DNA of 64,000 bases from Cadophora sp. MPI-SDFR-AT-0126 (GCA_020747065.1 JAGMVK010000002.1:558001-622000), one strand, 5' to 3'; shown: positions 1 to 12,266, counted from the first letter of the stretch. The notes: generated by a model from the sequence alone, not told the origin. Made by a program: numbers and translations.

Positions 1-258
1 CGATTATAGATTTCTATTCCATCTTTGATGCCGCCTCTCATGTGATGTTTTGGTAGCCCTATTTGTCGTTACGACTAAGCGAGACCGTCTTTTCAATAAG
101 TTTGGTCCACCGAATCTCTCTGTGTTCCCACTAGTCATACAACTCTTCCACAAACGGAGAGATGTGTAATCTGGAAACGAAGGAGATGATGCAGCTTTTA
201 GTGTCTAGTTCCCCGTTCTAAATACGATCAATACACACTTTGGCAAAACCTATTCCCC
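1..258. other. Window edge, 3' flank of the FAD oxidase gene
   Basis: No open frame with coding character. It probably holds the 3' untranslated region and terminator of the minus-strand oxidase gene that ends at 259. Confidence 0.4.
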
Positions 259-1729
259 TCAAACCAGATTCGCTGGTGTAAATCGAAAGACATTCTCTGG
301 ATCGACTTCCTTCTTCAACGCCCTGAGTCTATCAAAATTCTCCTTCCCAAAGCACTTCTCAACACTCAACCCCTCATCCAAAATCGCCAAATAATTTGCC
401 TTAATCAACCCTTCCTCCTCCATCTTTTCATGGATACCCTCGGGCCACTTCACCGCCTCCTCAGCCCTTGCAGGATCTAGAACTGGAGCAAGAGCATGAA
501 CGAAAACGTACGGTTCTCGGAGTCTATAAGACGAATCTGGTCGAGGTTCGATTGCTTCGCCTCGTACGAAGAAGTTACCGATACCGAACTGCACGCCGTC
601 GGGAATCTTCTCTACTGCAGATGAGAGGATATCCACGGCAGCGGGTGTCATTTTGTTGATGAAGAAAGAGCGTGAGTGGTTATACGATGGAGGCGGAAGC
701 ATAGGTCCCATCATATCCGACCATTTCTTCAGAGAAGCTAGAAAAATTGTCAACACATCGTTGCGAGCGGTCCAGGGGAGAACAAGAAAACTTACTTTCA
801 GAAACCATATCCATCATCACATTTCCCAAACCCTTGATCCTTTCGAGCCACTTCCTTCCCTCCTCAAGATCCTCCGAAACCCACGAGAACGCCATTGATA
901 GCATTGGTGCTCCACCCCTCTTAGAAAAGTGCGCGCCAATACACAGTTCCTTCGGCACAGTCCCAGTGTCAAAGATCTTTTGCACATCTTCGATGACTCT
1001 CGCAGCTTGGTCAAATTGAAACAGAACCATACCACCCAGCATCTTCGCCAAGGGATAAACTTTGACCGTCAAGTCCGTAATGACGCCAAACGCACCACCC
1101 GCACCCTTGATTCCCCACAGCAGCTCCGGGTCAGCTTCTTTCACCTCACCATCCGCAGTCGCGATTCTCGCACTGACGATCTGATCAACGCCCAATCCAT
1201 AAGCATTCACCAACGGACCAAACCCACCACTGAAAGCCCATCCCGCCCAGCCCACAATCCCAGCCAGCGTGCTCGACGTCACGAGTCCCCTCGCAGCAAG
1301 AAAGTCGACCAAATCACCACTCTGAGTTCCCCCACCAATCGTCACCGTCTTCTCATCACCCTCCGCAATCTCAATGCCGTTCAGTTCCCTAATATCGAGG
1401 ATCACCGCATCCGGCACGATCGAGCGACCGAACAGGTCATGGCCGCCTGATCGGACGGCTAGAGGGATATTTCTAGCGACGCAGAATCTTACGATGGTGG
1501 AGACTTCCGAGGTATTGGTGGCGCGGACTAGGGCGAGGGGTTCGTTGCCGGCGTATTTGAGGTTCCAGACGGATTTCAGGGCGTCGAAGTGTGGTGAGGC
1601 GCGGGTGTAGATTTTGAGGTGTGGGTTGGAGGATATCAGGGATTGCAGCTGGCTTGGAGGATCTGGGCCGATGTCCAGGACTGGGTTGAAGGCCAGTATT
1701 CGGAAGAAGTTGGGAGGCCCTGCTGACAT
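259..1729 (-). CDS. FAD-linked oxidoreductase, berberine-bridge-enzyme-like
   Basis: Predicted to oxidise a small molecule using covalently bound FAD; the substrate cannot be told from sequence. Two exons (1729-796 and 737-259) flank a 58-nt intron (donor GTAAGT at 795, acceptor TTCTAG at 738), giving 470 aa. The FAD-binding PP-loop RSGGHD lies at residues 93-98, with His97 the expected histidyl-FAD attachment site. A glycine-rich FAD segment (GGFGPL) follows near residue 167, and the C-terminus carries a BBE-type end (DPENVFRF). In bicovalent BBE enzymes a Cys lies in the segment before that glycine-rich motif; here the segment reads AGIVGWAGWAF with no Cys, so single His attachment is inferred. 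No signal peptide is obvious, unlike many secreted family members. Such oxidases often sit in secondary-metabolite clusters, but no synthase is nearby. Confidence 0.88.
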
Positions 1730-3492
1730 TTTCCTTTGTCGTTGTTGATTTGCCTGATTGAAGGCTGGGAAGAGGATGAGAGTTTGGTCGGCGGTGATGA
1801 GAAGATGGGGCGAAGGTAGGAAATAGGTCGTTCTACGTTTACTTATAGATTCATCGCATCCTGCCTATCTTGTTGATATCGAGGCTGATACTGTGCCTCA
1901 GTATGTCAACAAGGAGTCTGTAAGACGGGGGTTGGTATCTCGTGAATTTTAACCAATCAGACATGAGCACCTCCTAAGCGATTGGCAGCAAAATTCTCCG
2001 AGCAGGTGGAGCAAGGTTGAGTCGTGCCTCACGTCAGCTGCATGTCCAGTCCCGGTGCTATTCACACTTCCAGCATATATGCCATGATCAAGTCGAAGCT
2101 ACAGATTTCAAGGCAGATATTTTCAAGCACGACAACAGATTCGAACAGAATGCTGGAAGCGGAAGTTCTCGTCAAGATTTTCGTCAGGAGTTGTATACGT
2201 TTGAATATATTTTCGTCCTTCCTGGTGCGCATGCCACATGAGAAACTCGATACTGCGCAAGTCCTGTACATCACGTACAACTGAACGAGTTGTCCGCAAG
2301 CTTCGTAGCGAAAGGTTGCTGGTTAAGTTAATCATAAGGAAATTGATTGTCTTGAACGAAACATTGCCGATCAGCTGCAACACACCTGGCAGAAATTTAG
2401 GTTGGGAAAAAGAGAGGTACACTAGAAGGCGAATTGGGTGTCGCGAGAATTTTAGTTAATTATTTTAAGCGGGATCCATTTCTGGACGGTTGTGGCTGTG
2501 CAGCCCAGCCATATTGTACCTCAAAGGTACCAGTAGAACTACTGGTTGTCATCATGGGAGCCAATTCTGACCCACACTACTCCTCTGTGTGGCTTCTTAC
2601 TATATAAGATGATGTTTATTTTTGGACCCATATGTGCGGATATTACAATACAGTCGGTTATGAACCGTTTATGCCCATGAGAATAGTGTGTGAAGATGAA
2701 AAGCAAGGCGTTTTTTGAGATGAGCGTTGAATTTTGATGATGAAAAGTTGTCATTTTGGCTTGGCTCCTCCATACTGGCACCAAGAAATGTGCATTGACA
2801 TTCGTACGCCCCAAATACAAAGAACTACTGTAATTCCGCCAACACTCTGTAAGTTTACTTATTACCAGGATCACCTAAAAATGTGGCTGACACGAGCGGG
2901 GTCGAAGTCCACCTATTCGAGATCGCGCTCAGTCCCAAACGATCTATGGTATTAATCAATCACTGATGTGAAAATGTGTTTTCTAAATACTGAGGCTATA
3001 ATGTGAGAAAATGCAGAGGGTGGGCAAGTTCAGGCTTTAGAATCTTGTTGTCCACTCTGCCAGTCGTATGTCATCCAAAATATAATCATTATGGTAAGGC
3101 AAAAGAATACAGTAGAATTCGATAATCATTGTTTTTATGTTTGCCCCACAATTTGTAGGTGCACCAGCACTATTACGGCTGATGAGCCGCGCTGGTGTAC
3201 TTATCCCGCACTGTACAGCATACTCTGATCCAAAACTCTGCTAACAGAGCGGTTTGAGACCAAGCTATAGCTTCAGAAGCCTCGTGTGCCATGCGCGGAG
3301 AGGACAACCATGGCAGGCTGTTTAGCGATCTTGTGTGGGGGTCGAAAGACTTGGTTCGATTGCTCAAGCAAACGGTCCACGTGTTGTGTATTTCGGTTCA
3401 GTAAGTAGAGCAGTTATCAGCCCAAATACTGGTTTACCATAATATACGAAACTTCCATGTTTAAGTCCGCAGGCTACCATCTCGTGCCAGAA
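1730..3492. other. Intergenic region, no gene supported
   Basis: Several short frames of 60-110 codons exist on both strands, but none has family motifs, splice continuity or sensible composition. The part next to 1730 should hold the promoter of the FAD oxidase, which reads leftward. AT-rich runs around 2580-3160 look non-coding. Confidence 0.4.
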
Positions 3493-5519
3493 TTAACAAA
3501 AAACAAACTCTTCAAGGAAGAATCCATGCATGACCCGGGCTTCTCCCCGCATGATACCGTGTGTATAGCACTCTCCTACTAATCGATATCTAGCTTTCTT
3601 TTTCCTCACAAGCAGTGACTTAGACTCGACACCCTCCAGCATGGACGGCACAATCTTCGCCACATTGGTTTTTTTTTTGGGTCCCAAAGCATACTTAAAT
3701 CTTTCTCCTCGGGGCGTAGAACATGGGGAGTGCACGCGCCGCATATTAAACTGATGATATCACCAACTTCCATCTCCTCAGGCCCCAGTCCAAGAAAGCC
3801 CCTTTCTGTGATATAGAAACTTCTATTCTCACAATTTATAGACGCTCGGGCATAGTACTCCAACATTTCGTACGGTATCACTATAATATCGTTGTTGACC
3901 GCGTCAAGGTCCGGCTGCTCCAAGGATGCTAACATTCGTCTCCGGAACCCCGTCCCTTCCTCCCAAAATGGGAATTCTGGCCCAGCTCTAACTTCTCCCA
4001 AGCTTGGGACGTCATGGTTCGCATAGTAAATGAGATCGTGAGTGTCAAGAACAAGAGTTCTGAACAGGGCTTCCCACGCCGTTCCGCCCATGATGTATGG
4101 ATGCCCGACGACGCCTTGTGGCATCTGGAAACGGTAAGGCCCAAACAGATTCGCAAAGGTATCCTCGATATTTCTGTACCATGTTGCCTGGTGATTTGGC
4201 CTTTGAATCGAGCAAGATGGATCGTTCGGAGATGCGAAGCTTGAAATCGATCCCAAAACGTGTTGAACCCTATCGATAGGGATACCTCTGACGAGTAGTT
4301 CCTTGGACTTTTTCTTGAGTTCCACATGAGGAGCCATAGCGTTCCCTGCACAGAAGCCATTCAGCTTATGCCCTGGGCCATCGAAGCTAGCTCGCCAATC
4401 GGGTATCCAGGTCGGTAGCTGGTATTGTGTCGGAAGCTGAGCCCGGTTCGACATACCAGCGTAGGAGAGAATCGCCAACTTATCCATCGGGTCGCCATTC
4501 TTGATGCAATAGTTTGCAAATTTTGCGTAGATCTTTGTAATGGAGAGATTATAGTCGATGGCAAGCTGGCGCTGGCGACCCTGATTGATGATACCAAGCA
4601 GAGCGAATAACCTATCCTTCTCCTCCTTACAGTCAAACTCCCAGGCATCCGCAACACAGCTGATAATTCCTCTCGAGCTGCCAGTGTCATTTCGAAATTT
4701 CATGTCGTCTCGGATCTTTTGAAGGGTACTCATTCTCCGCATTTCAAGAGAACCCAGCTTGAACATTTGTTCGTGTTCCTCAAGATAGCCGCTCAAAAAG
4801 CTGCCATCTCCGGCCGACATGGCAATCGCGGTGTAGGCGGAGTTGAGCTCGTCCCAGTCTAGACTCTTAGAGCCGCAATAAATGGTAGCTTTCCTCGCAA
4901 AGGCGAGCTCTTGGATGATCCATCGTCGACTGAACCACGGTCGATCCCAGATGATGTGTGATCTTTCTAGGGCAGGGTCTGTCTGGACATCCCTCCAAAG
5001 CTCCTGGCTTTCTGGTTCGTATCGTGGCTCTTTAATTTCGCCTCCCCGATCGACAAATTTTCGCCCAACCCGTTTGAGGTAGTCCATGGCTGCATCCGAC
5101 TCCGGGCTACCCTCTCCAAGCCAAATGAGAACGTCATTTGCGCTGCTGTAGATCTTGGACATCAAGGGTATCTGGGTAGCCTTCTCTTTTTTGTCGCTCT
5201 GGTTGATGCAAACGGCGTCAATCCAGAGAACTAGCTCTTTGTCCGCTCTTCTGAATTTCGCCAGCAGTTCGTGAAGATTGCGAGTGATTCGAATCAAAGC
5301 ATCCCCGACCCAGAGGTCCTCTATCAAGTCTGGCTTTCCCCATGTATAGGAAACCGCACTATAAGTGGGATTCGAAGAGAGATGGACGGCTCGCAGTTCG
5401 CATTTAAGCCTCTGATCTGAATCAGCGGGTAGGTATGGCTGCAAATGCAGCACCCTGATGGTGTCAGCTCCCTTCAACCTTCTACCCGGGTAGCTGTAGC
5501 TCGCAGGATTCGGCGCCAT
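3493..5519 (-). CDS. HET-domain (heterokaryon incompatibility) protein, 3' frame interrupted
   Basis: HET-domain proteins mediate non-self recognition and cell death after hyphal fusion in ascomycetes. The start is taken at ATG 5519 (MAPNPASYSYPG); an upstream in-frame ATG at 5690 adds an atypical hydrophobic leader. Diagnostic motifs in order: RVLHLQP; YSAVSYTWG; LWIDAVCINQ; Q-IPLMSKIYSSANDVLIWLGE; and a RPWFSRRWIIQELAFA block. Near the C-terminus the family's GLGPEEMEVGDIISLICGA block is present. The main frame then runs through a 10-base homopolymer at 3669-3678 into an unrelated tail ending at 3606. The expected family ending, YRLVGECYTHGIM-GEA, is present in another frame down to 3493. 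This suggests a one-base indel in the homopolymer (assembly error or real inactivation), or less likely a short intron with poor signals. No other intron is needed. Confidence 0.85.
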
Positions 5520-6965
5520 GATCGTTGTTGACACAAAGGCGCTAACTTCGAAGAGGAAGGAAGGAAGAATAGGAGGTAAGCGCCAAAGTCTGCCTTTGTA
5601 GAGGCGCCTCCTCACTACAAGCCACACTAGCCACATGGTAGACCCCGCACTCTCTTGAAAAAAGTTAACTGCAAAGCTCGCGACGCGCAATTCGCCTTTT
5701 ACTGTAACTTTTCTGTGTACTTATTTCTATTTTTCGATGATTCTCAAAGATATAATCTCAAGCCGTAGCTCAGCTAAAGGCTGGAATTGTGCGAGGTCGA
5801 TCAAGTTTTTAATCAACAAACGTGGTTCTTAAGAAGGTTGTCTGGGCAATCCGAGTTCTAGTGATCATTAGATGACAGAAAATTCGTCATCAACGTTGCA
5901 CAAAGAGAGTAATTTCATTCCCATGAGGTAAAGGCGGGTAGAAGAATCAACAAAAACGGCCCGGCTGAGAGGGAAAATTTGAGAGCGGCGGGCATTGGAT
6001 GGAAGTGCATGTCGAGAGCTTCACAAAGGAGTTAACAAAAAGGTGGCGAAAGTACGACCCGGCACATCACTGTTCGCAACAGGTTAATTTCTTGTATCTC
6101 TAGCTCAGTATTCAAGTGAGCTCATACATACACTGTACGGTATGCTTGAGACCATATGTATTAGCAGGGGAAGTAATAATAGCACAAAGAATCGTGGCAG
6201 TACTGGCTGTCGGTTCTAGCTCGAGTTTTGAGGAAGAGAAGATTCATATTGGTTAGCGCGCAAAAAGACTCTTGTTGATTCTTCTTTCGGTTACCTACCC
6301 CTCTTTGCTCCTCCTTTTACCCCGCAATCTATTTTCCATATACAGTAACAACTTATTCCAATTCTATACTAATGCGGCCTAGTGTTTTGGAATTTAAGAT
6401 ATTGTTACCTCGGAGTCTCTAATAGATATTACTACTGCCAAATTGGAGCGTGTCTAAATGCAGGAAGTGGTGTTGCGAACACTAGCGTGGATTCCACGAG
6501 CCGCATATGGAAAACGGGCTTTATTGGAGAGCGTTCCTCAACAACATCGACCTTGAACTAAGAACAAAGTATATCTGGCGCCACGTAATATGATTGGGTT
6601 ATTGCCCGAGCATCTCCGCGGTTGAAGTAGCATTCAAGCTTGTTCCGGCGTAGAAGTCCAACACAACTTCAACTGAACAGCATCTCCTGATGTTGAAACG
6701 GGCTTGAGGCGTCTACACCTCAAAGGTATCTTTCAAGCAATCAAACAAACGCTTTCCGCAAGCATCGATATTGCTTTGCTCGGCTCAGCTCACCAAAAAA
6801 AGCTGATGCCCTAAACGCTTGAACAGAAGACTCCAAATGATATATATACCCTACAACTTTCCGAGGGAGCGCTTCTAAAATAAATACAGATCGACTAAGT
6901 TTTAATTTGAACTCTCCGCACAGGAATTCCAAGTTTATCGCCATCCCTCTGCAGCAGATATAAAT
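5520..6965. other. Divergent intergenic region, no gene supported
   Basis: It separates the leftward HET gene from the rightward kinase-like gene and should contain both promoters. Short frames at 6741-7119 on the minus strand lack any recognisable family and overlap the start of the kinase gene. AT-rich runs with a GATATATATACC element near 6838 precede the kinase start. Confidence 0.4.
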
Positions 6966-8506
6966 ATGGACCGAGACTGGAAACACCCAGAAAGATACAT
7001 CGAAGGGATGGTCGACTTTCCAAGCGACCTTTTCTTCTATTCAAAAGCCACGAAAAGTCAACTGGACATGTTAAAGGGAAAAGCCACAACCCAACTTCAA
7101 ACAATAGAAGAGACGACATTGGAGCTGTGTCGCTCGTGCGGTTGGACTGCTAAGAACGAGTGCCATTCGTCATACGTATCGCGAGTCAGGATAATGCATA
7201 CAAAAGCTAACAAAGGGATGTGGTCGCTGGTATGTTCTTCTCAGATCCATTCAGAATGTGCCAAACATTGCCCAACTTGTATCGCGTCTCGCGACCTCAA
7301 GGCTTGCAGTTCGAATATTAACTCATTCTCTATCATCTAGGGAGGATCGCAGTGGATACTTGTAGATCAACCAAACGATCCCGATACTCTTGGCAATGAC
7401 TTTATGACCTACGAGTTTTTACGAAAGCAACCCGACTGCAAGATTCCGCTCTTGAAAGAAATCAGATGCATTAGTCAGCCTAATGATCCAATCCGATTCC
7501 TCTTGATGTCTCGAGCAGAAGGAGTGACCTTGAGATCGATCTGGGTATGTGATTTCTTGATTCTACATTGCGAAATTGAATGTCGCTTGTCTCATTGCCC
7601 GTTCTGTGTCTTCGATTCTTGATTTACAGCCCTTTGGAGTCACGTTTTCGGATTTTGACCGGAGCTTTGGACTCACGCGTTATACGTCCTTAAAACTGAC
7701 AGCAGTTATAGAGAAAGTTGACACCAGCGCAGAGATTATCATACTCATGGCAAGTCGCCGACATCCTCCTAGAACTTAGGAAATTCACTTCGCCTGTCCC
7801 ACAAAAGGTTGACGGCACCCCACTGGACGACCCTGTAATCGGAGTTTGTTTAGATTTGGTACCATGCTGTAAAAAAATTGGACGCACCGGCAAAGCCTGG
7901 TTTGCTGATTTGGCCGAGGAGCTTCGTCACGCGCTTGAGAGAAAACACAAAACCAATGATCCAACGATCATCGAAGAAAAGCTTCAAGAACTCAGAGAAC
8001 GTTTCCCAGAGCAAGAGCCATATGTTCTTAGCCATGGGGATCTTCATCCCGGTAATATCATGGTAAAGGATGGTAAAATAGAAGCAATTCTTGATTGGGA
8101 ATGGGCTGGATATTATCCCTGGTGGTACGAGCGCTATCGAAATCGGATGATTGCTGACCAGATTAAAGACGAATTATTTGGTCCAATCTGGGAAGGCATC
8201 CTTGAGCTCAGCGGGGGCAGGAATGACAAAGAGTACAAGGCCTACATAAGGCCAATGGCTGACGTAATGATTCTGTACCAGACGGCCCGAAGGGAACATC
8301 CAAATCATGAAGGACGATGGCGACGTCCCGCGTTCTGTAAGTGTAAACCATATGGAGGAGTCATCCAGAAACGAGATATTGGGGGACCAACCGGACATCG
8401 AGTAACTGGCAAAGGGCATGATCCCGAGAGAGATGATCGCGAAACTGAGATGTATGCGGCGGAGGCGAAAGAGCGACACAACGCTCGTTCTTGGTTTTCG
8501 TGGTGA
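6966..8506 (+). CDS. APH/choline-kinase-fold phosphotransferase-like protein
   Basis: A member of the large fungal aminoglycoside-phosphotransferase-like family (protein-kinase-like fold); the substrate is unknown. Three exons (6966-7229, 7341-7544, 7712-8506) give 420 aa. Intron 1 (7230-7340) has GTATGT and ATCTAG ends; intron 2 (7545-7711) ends TTATAG. Both splice in phase 0 and join SMW-type segments into a continuous family pattern: GNDFMTYEFLRKQ, then FLLMSRAEGVTL, then LSYSWQVADILLELR. The catalytic loop HGDLHPGNIMV (Asp as catalytic base, Asn for metal) and the metal-binding ILDWEWAGYYPWWYE segment are intact. The beta-strand that usually reads W-L-L-K/R-D-R-P-N-D reads WILVDQPND, so the expected basic residue is Val. 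The last ~60 residues are charged, family-unlike tail. It is convergent with the gene at 8879-9538. Confidence 0.85.
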
Positions 8507-8878
8507 AGGTATCTAAATTTAGTTTTATAGTTGAGAGTCAATTAGAGAACACTTTTGATATATTGCGTTTTTTGATCTATGTATTTAATTGTAACGATGA
8601 AGTGACCTGGTTGTCAGAACAGATTGGTGTGTACCGTCGTGAGGATGTTCGGACGTGGTTCTTGTATCTAAGAGGAAGCTTTTCATCGCAAAATTTTGAT
8701 TTCCAGTTCATATTCCAGCAAAGCACTGCGATGATACAACAAAAGAAGTTTGAGGGCTGAGGTTCCACCTTCAAATTCCATTTCATAGCTACCAATAAAC
8801 AGCGTGCTCAGTCCACAAGAACCATAGAATGCACCGAACAATGATACTCCTTCGAATTTTTCAGACCCTCAACCTTAC
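8507..8878. other. Convergent intergenic region
   Basis: It lies between two genes transcribed towards each other and should hold both 3' ends. No coding frame is supported. Confidence 0.4.
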
Positions 8879-9538
8879 TCAACAGTAATAGCCCGTTGTG
8901 AGACCCATGACCAATACAACTGCCACGGCAAAGCCGGTCCACCAATACGGTTGAGCTGCACAACCAATTAGCAATGATACCAAGCAAGAGATCGGAAAAG
9001 AAGAAACCGCACTGTTATTCAGACAAGAATGGAACTTCTTTTTGTCTTGCCGAGAAACTTGACTCCACCTCTGGGTATAAACCACTCCAACGAGGGAGTC
9101 CCTGAACGAGAACTCCAGTGGAAGATGTCCAGTGTTCGGATTGCTGTCTGGATGCCGAGCTAGGAGGGCCGTGTAACATCCATGGGATACGCGAATCGCA
9201 ACTCCGTTTCGCGTGTTGAAATCCTCGAAGGCTCCTGGGAAGATGCTATCTGGAAATCGATCGGCTGCTGGGAGTCTGTTCCCGAATGAATATGTCGTCC
9301 AGTTGAGTGATTCTCCATCTTGGTCCCTGGGAGGGGTGAGCACAGCGTTGCACTGGCTACAGCGCAGGGCAGTAATCGTTTCGGTGAAGAGGCAGAACCA
9401 GCATTGATTTGTGGCGGAATTCATTGTTGATAGAATTCCGACGAGGCAATTTTGTTCTGTAGATGAGAGGAGAGAGAAAGGTGATTTAATCAACTTCTGA
9501 TCGTGCAGGTGGATTTTATCCCGCATTTCAGGATCCAT
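8879..9538 (-). CDS. Small hypothetical protein with zinc-knuckle and C-terminal membrane segment
   Basis: Family not recognised. The open frame encodes up to 219 aa; an internal ATG at 9423 (MNSATNQ) is an equally good start. Just after that Met come two CxxC pairs, CWFC and CSQC, about 14 residues apart, resembling a small zinc ribbon. A hydrophilic middle (SFGNRLPAADRFPDSIFPGAFEDF) follows. The C-terminus contains hydrophobic segments (ISCLVSLLIGCAA and TGFAVAVVLVMGL), consistent with one or two membrane spans. A short intron could remove part of the stretch around 8960-9030, where a GCTAATT branch-like element and a TGTGCAG acceptor are seen, but no donor is convincing. It is convergent with the kinase-like gene. 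Function unknown. Confidence 0.5.
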   Translation of the reverse strand: MDPEMRDKIHLHDQKLIKSPFSLLSSTEQNCLVGILSTMNSATNQCWFCLFTETITALRCSQCNAVLTPPRDQDGESLNWTTYSFGNRLPAADRFPDSIFPGAFEDFNTRNGVAIRVSHGCYTALLARHPDSNPNTGHLPLEFSFRDSLVGVVYTQRWSQVSRQDKKKFHSCLNNSAVSSFPISCLVSLLIGCAAQPYWWTGFAVAVVLVMGLTTGYYC

Positions 9539-10092
9539 GGAACCTTCAGAACAAAGGATCTGCTAATGAAGTTTCGAGCATCATCTCAATTCCTTCAGAC
9601 TGCGGGAGGGGATGAGACTCTTCAGTCGCTGACTTGGATAGGACTTCTCTTCAAACTAGACAACAACAAAAAAACCTCGAAACATGTCAAGACGATGTCA
9701 TGTCCACGATAAAGAATTCCTTTTCAGCCAAAGCTGACTGTTTCTGACGTAGCAAATGTCTCTCAGTCGGCGTAATAGGCGAGGATTGTTGTCCCTGCAA
9801 AAGCAACGCAAGTGACAAAGAAAGCTAAGCGAACTTTGCCACCGACAAAGAAATGATCTGATAAGCTGATTGGAAATTATCCATCTGCTCTCAGGAATGA
9901 AACAAGAGCAGTACCATTAATAGCTTTCCTAAAATGGCTTACATCACACATGCCCACTACACTACCAGCAGACCCAGAATGTCTTACTCAAGTCCGCGCG
10001 GTCTTTTGAAGAAGTAAACAGAATAAGCGAGCCCACAGGCCACAAAACCGAAGTGCTCACTTCACAAACCAGACCCCCGCCATTCCTTTCAT
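9539..10092. other. Intergenic region, no gene supported
   Basis: It lies upstream of the small zinc-knuckle gene and downstream of the secreted-protein gene. Only a 69-codon frame without motifs is present. Confidence 0.4.
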
Positions 10093-10803
10093 TTACAACA
10101 AAGCAGCCGTAAAAGCCAGAACCAATGCGAAACCCATCACATCCCTCCCGACTAAGAACCTCCCCGCGACACCCTCCTCCCCTGAAGACTGGTTCTCAAA
10201 CGGATCCCTAAAATTCGCCACATCAGCTTCCGAAATATTGACCACAATAACCTCGCCATCCATGATCGCCCTCGGGCTCGTCCCAACAGTATGCCAGACA
10301 GGCGCACACGCCTCCAGCGCCAGGCCATCCGTCAAATTGCCCGTACAGTTCGACATGGTGCCCACAAAGCATCTCTTCAACGTCGTGAAGTTCAGGTACG
10401 CGGATGTACCCGGTGCAATGGACGCCCAGTTGTCGATGGACCCGATGACCGAGTCGTTCCAGGGCTCGCCGTTGAGAGATGCGTTGACGGCGGGCTTGAT
10501 GATGGATTCGAGGAAGCAGGTTGTCCCGTCGGGCGTGTTCCAGCAGGCGTCGCGGAACTCGGTGACGTTGTTGCTGTACTGCACTTGGATGTCGCCGTCG
10601 GCTTTGAGGGCGCAGTAGTGTGATTCGTTATTGCGTGGTGCGCATGTTGTGGCGCCGGATATGCGTTCGGGATGGCCATAGATGTAGTAGGCTGGTTGTT
10701 GGTCCCAGGTGAAGATGGTGCAGTTGTTTTCTGATGTGGATTGTGCGTGAACCGTTGAGAAGGAGAGGAGGGTGGATATAATGGTTATGCTGTTGACTTT
10801 CAT
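10093..10803 (-). CDS. Secreted, probably GPI-anchored glycoprotein of unknown family
   Basis: A single-exon 236-aa protein. Residues 1-20 (MKVNSITIISTLLSFSTVHA) form a clear signal peptide with an AxA-like cleavage site. The mature part has about ten cysteines (for example NNCTIF, TTCAPRNN, HYCALK, DACWNTP, TTCFLES, KRCFVG, SNCTGN, EACAPVW) and many N-glycosylation sequons. The last ~20 residues (FLVGRDVMGFALVLAFTAALL) are hydrophobic after a polar linker (ENQSSGEEG), the layout of a GPI-attachment signal. It therefore probably sits at the plasma membrane or wall. I recognise no enzyme motif. The spaced, even-numbered cysteines fit a disulphide-rich surface protein or candidate effector. Base use does not differ visibly from neighbours. 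Confidence 0.8.
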   Translation of the reverse strand: MKVNSITIISTLLSFSTVHAQSTSENNCTIFTWDQQPAYYIYGHPERISGATTCAPRNNESHYCALKADGDIQVQYSNNVTEFRDACWNTPDGTTCFLESIIKPAVNASLNGEPWNDSVIGSIDNWASIAPGTSAYLNFTTLKRCFVGTMSNCTGNLTDGLALEACAPVWHTVGTSPRAIMDGEVIVVNISEADVANFRDPFENQSSGEEGVAGRFLVGRDVMGFALVLAFTAALL

Positions 10804-11931
10804 GGCGAAAGTTTGAAAACCAAACCTATTCGAGTATTGATTTCTAGGGCGACTTCTGATAGTGGAAGATGATGAAGAATGAACAGCGATGTGGTCAATT
10901 CAAGTATTCAGGTTTCAGCAAAAGGACAGCAGATCTTTCATACAAAAGGAAATCTGTTCTGTACCATGATGATACTTAAATAAGCCTACCAACCAACAAA
11001 CATCATTGTTATGATGCCGAAACGAGAAACATCATAGCGCCTTGCCGCAACGCCGCATGCGCCTCTGCCAAGACCTAATCCCCAAGGCGCATTTCGGAAA
11101 GATTGTCCTGAAGATCTACCACGCGCCAAGCAGGTCATGTATCTATCCATTCTAGTGATTTGCCCATGGAGATTCTAATATGGGCAAGGCTCGGTCCGTT
11201 CGTTGTCTGTTGTTGGAATGAAGTTCGTACGTCCTACCAAGTCTGTTCGGTGACGGAGGCCAAGGGACTAGGGCGGAGACTCGGATCTCGCTTAAGGTCA
11301 GAGGGACAACATTTACGTGAATACTTTCTCGCGCTTGCGAGGTTGACGTGAAAGAGAATACCAACCAACAGTGGAGGTAGTGTAGGATTGTGGCCTGCAG
11401 CGTAACAGGCCACAGATTCCAGCATAATACTGCATATCTCAGTGGAAGTCTTGTGGAGTGCACAGATCAACATAATTTGTTTACTTCTGGATGGGTATCC
11501 CAGCTGGTAAGAAAACATCGTTAAGCGTATAGCGATCGAGATCAAATATTGTCAGTAGGAGTTATACGTAAACTAATTTGCTCCCATACGTCGAGATATC
11601 CTAGAGAACTTTCATGCAGTACTTGGTCCTACGAGAGCAGCGTAGTGATGCAGTGTGCGAAAAATCACCATAAAACAGACAAAATCGAGTGCACGATCAG
11701 CTCACCAGTTCTCAGCAAATCAGTATTGAATTATCAGTTATGCATAAGTCAATTCGAACACAAAATCTCATTCGCTCTACAAGTTCTACCACACTGTAAG
11801 AATCTAAACCTGGATTTCCTCCCACACAAAAAAGCTACCCAAGCGGAGTCAGTCGTCAGTACCAAACAAGCAGGAGTAACATAAAGCGACAACCCTCCGA
11901 CCTTGACCAATCATCACCCGACCAAGCTTTA
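10804..11931. other. Intergenic region, no gene supported
   Basis: Frames of about 100 codons at 11152-11545 (minus) and 11549-11884 (plus) overlap one another and lack motifs or signal peptides. The left end should carry the promoter of the secreted glycoprotein, the right end the terminator of the hevein-domain gene. Confidence 0.4.
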
Positions 11932-12233
11932 TTAGGTAGGGTCACAAGTACCGAATTCCAATTGGCAGCCAAGGAGACGACGGCAGTAAAGATAATCACC
12001 CCCACTGTATACGAGTTAGTACTGTAACATTGTCTGAAAGACAGTTTTCGAGAGAGAAAAAGGAATAATTTCAAGCTTGAAGGCAGCAGATAGGAAAAGA
12101 CAGGCAGAAGTCGGGGCTGATTCGAACGTACCAGTACCCAAAACGGGAACAACAAGGCCCATCTGCCCATCCATTACAGCTAAACCCATTGCCACACGTT
12201 CCATCTCTGGTCGTCGGTAAACCACCAGGTGTT

Positions 12234-12266
<33 letters not shown>

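Noticed and set aside
183..200. Walker A of the PDR transporter NBD1 lacking Lys (protein residues, gene at 17334-22341)
   Set aside because: Cys in place of Lys in NBD1 is normal for fungal PDR transporters and is not an inactivating change.
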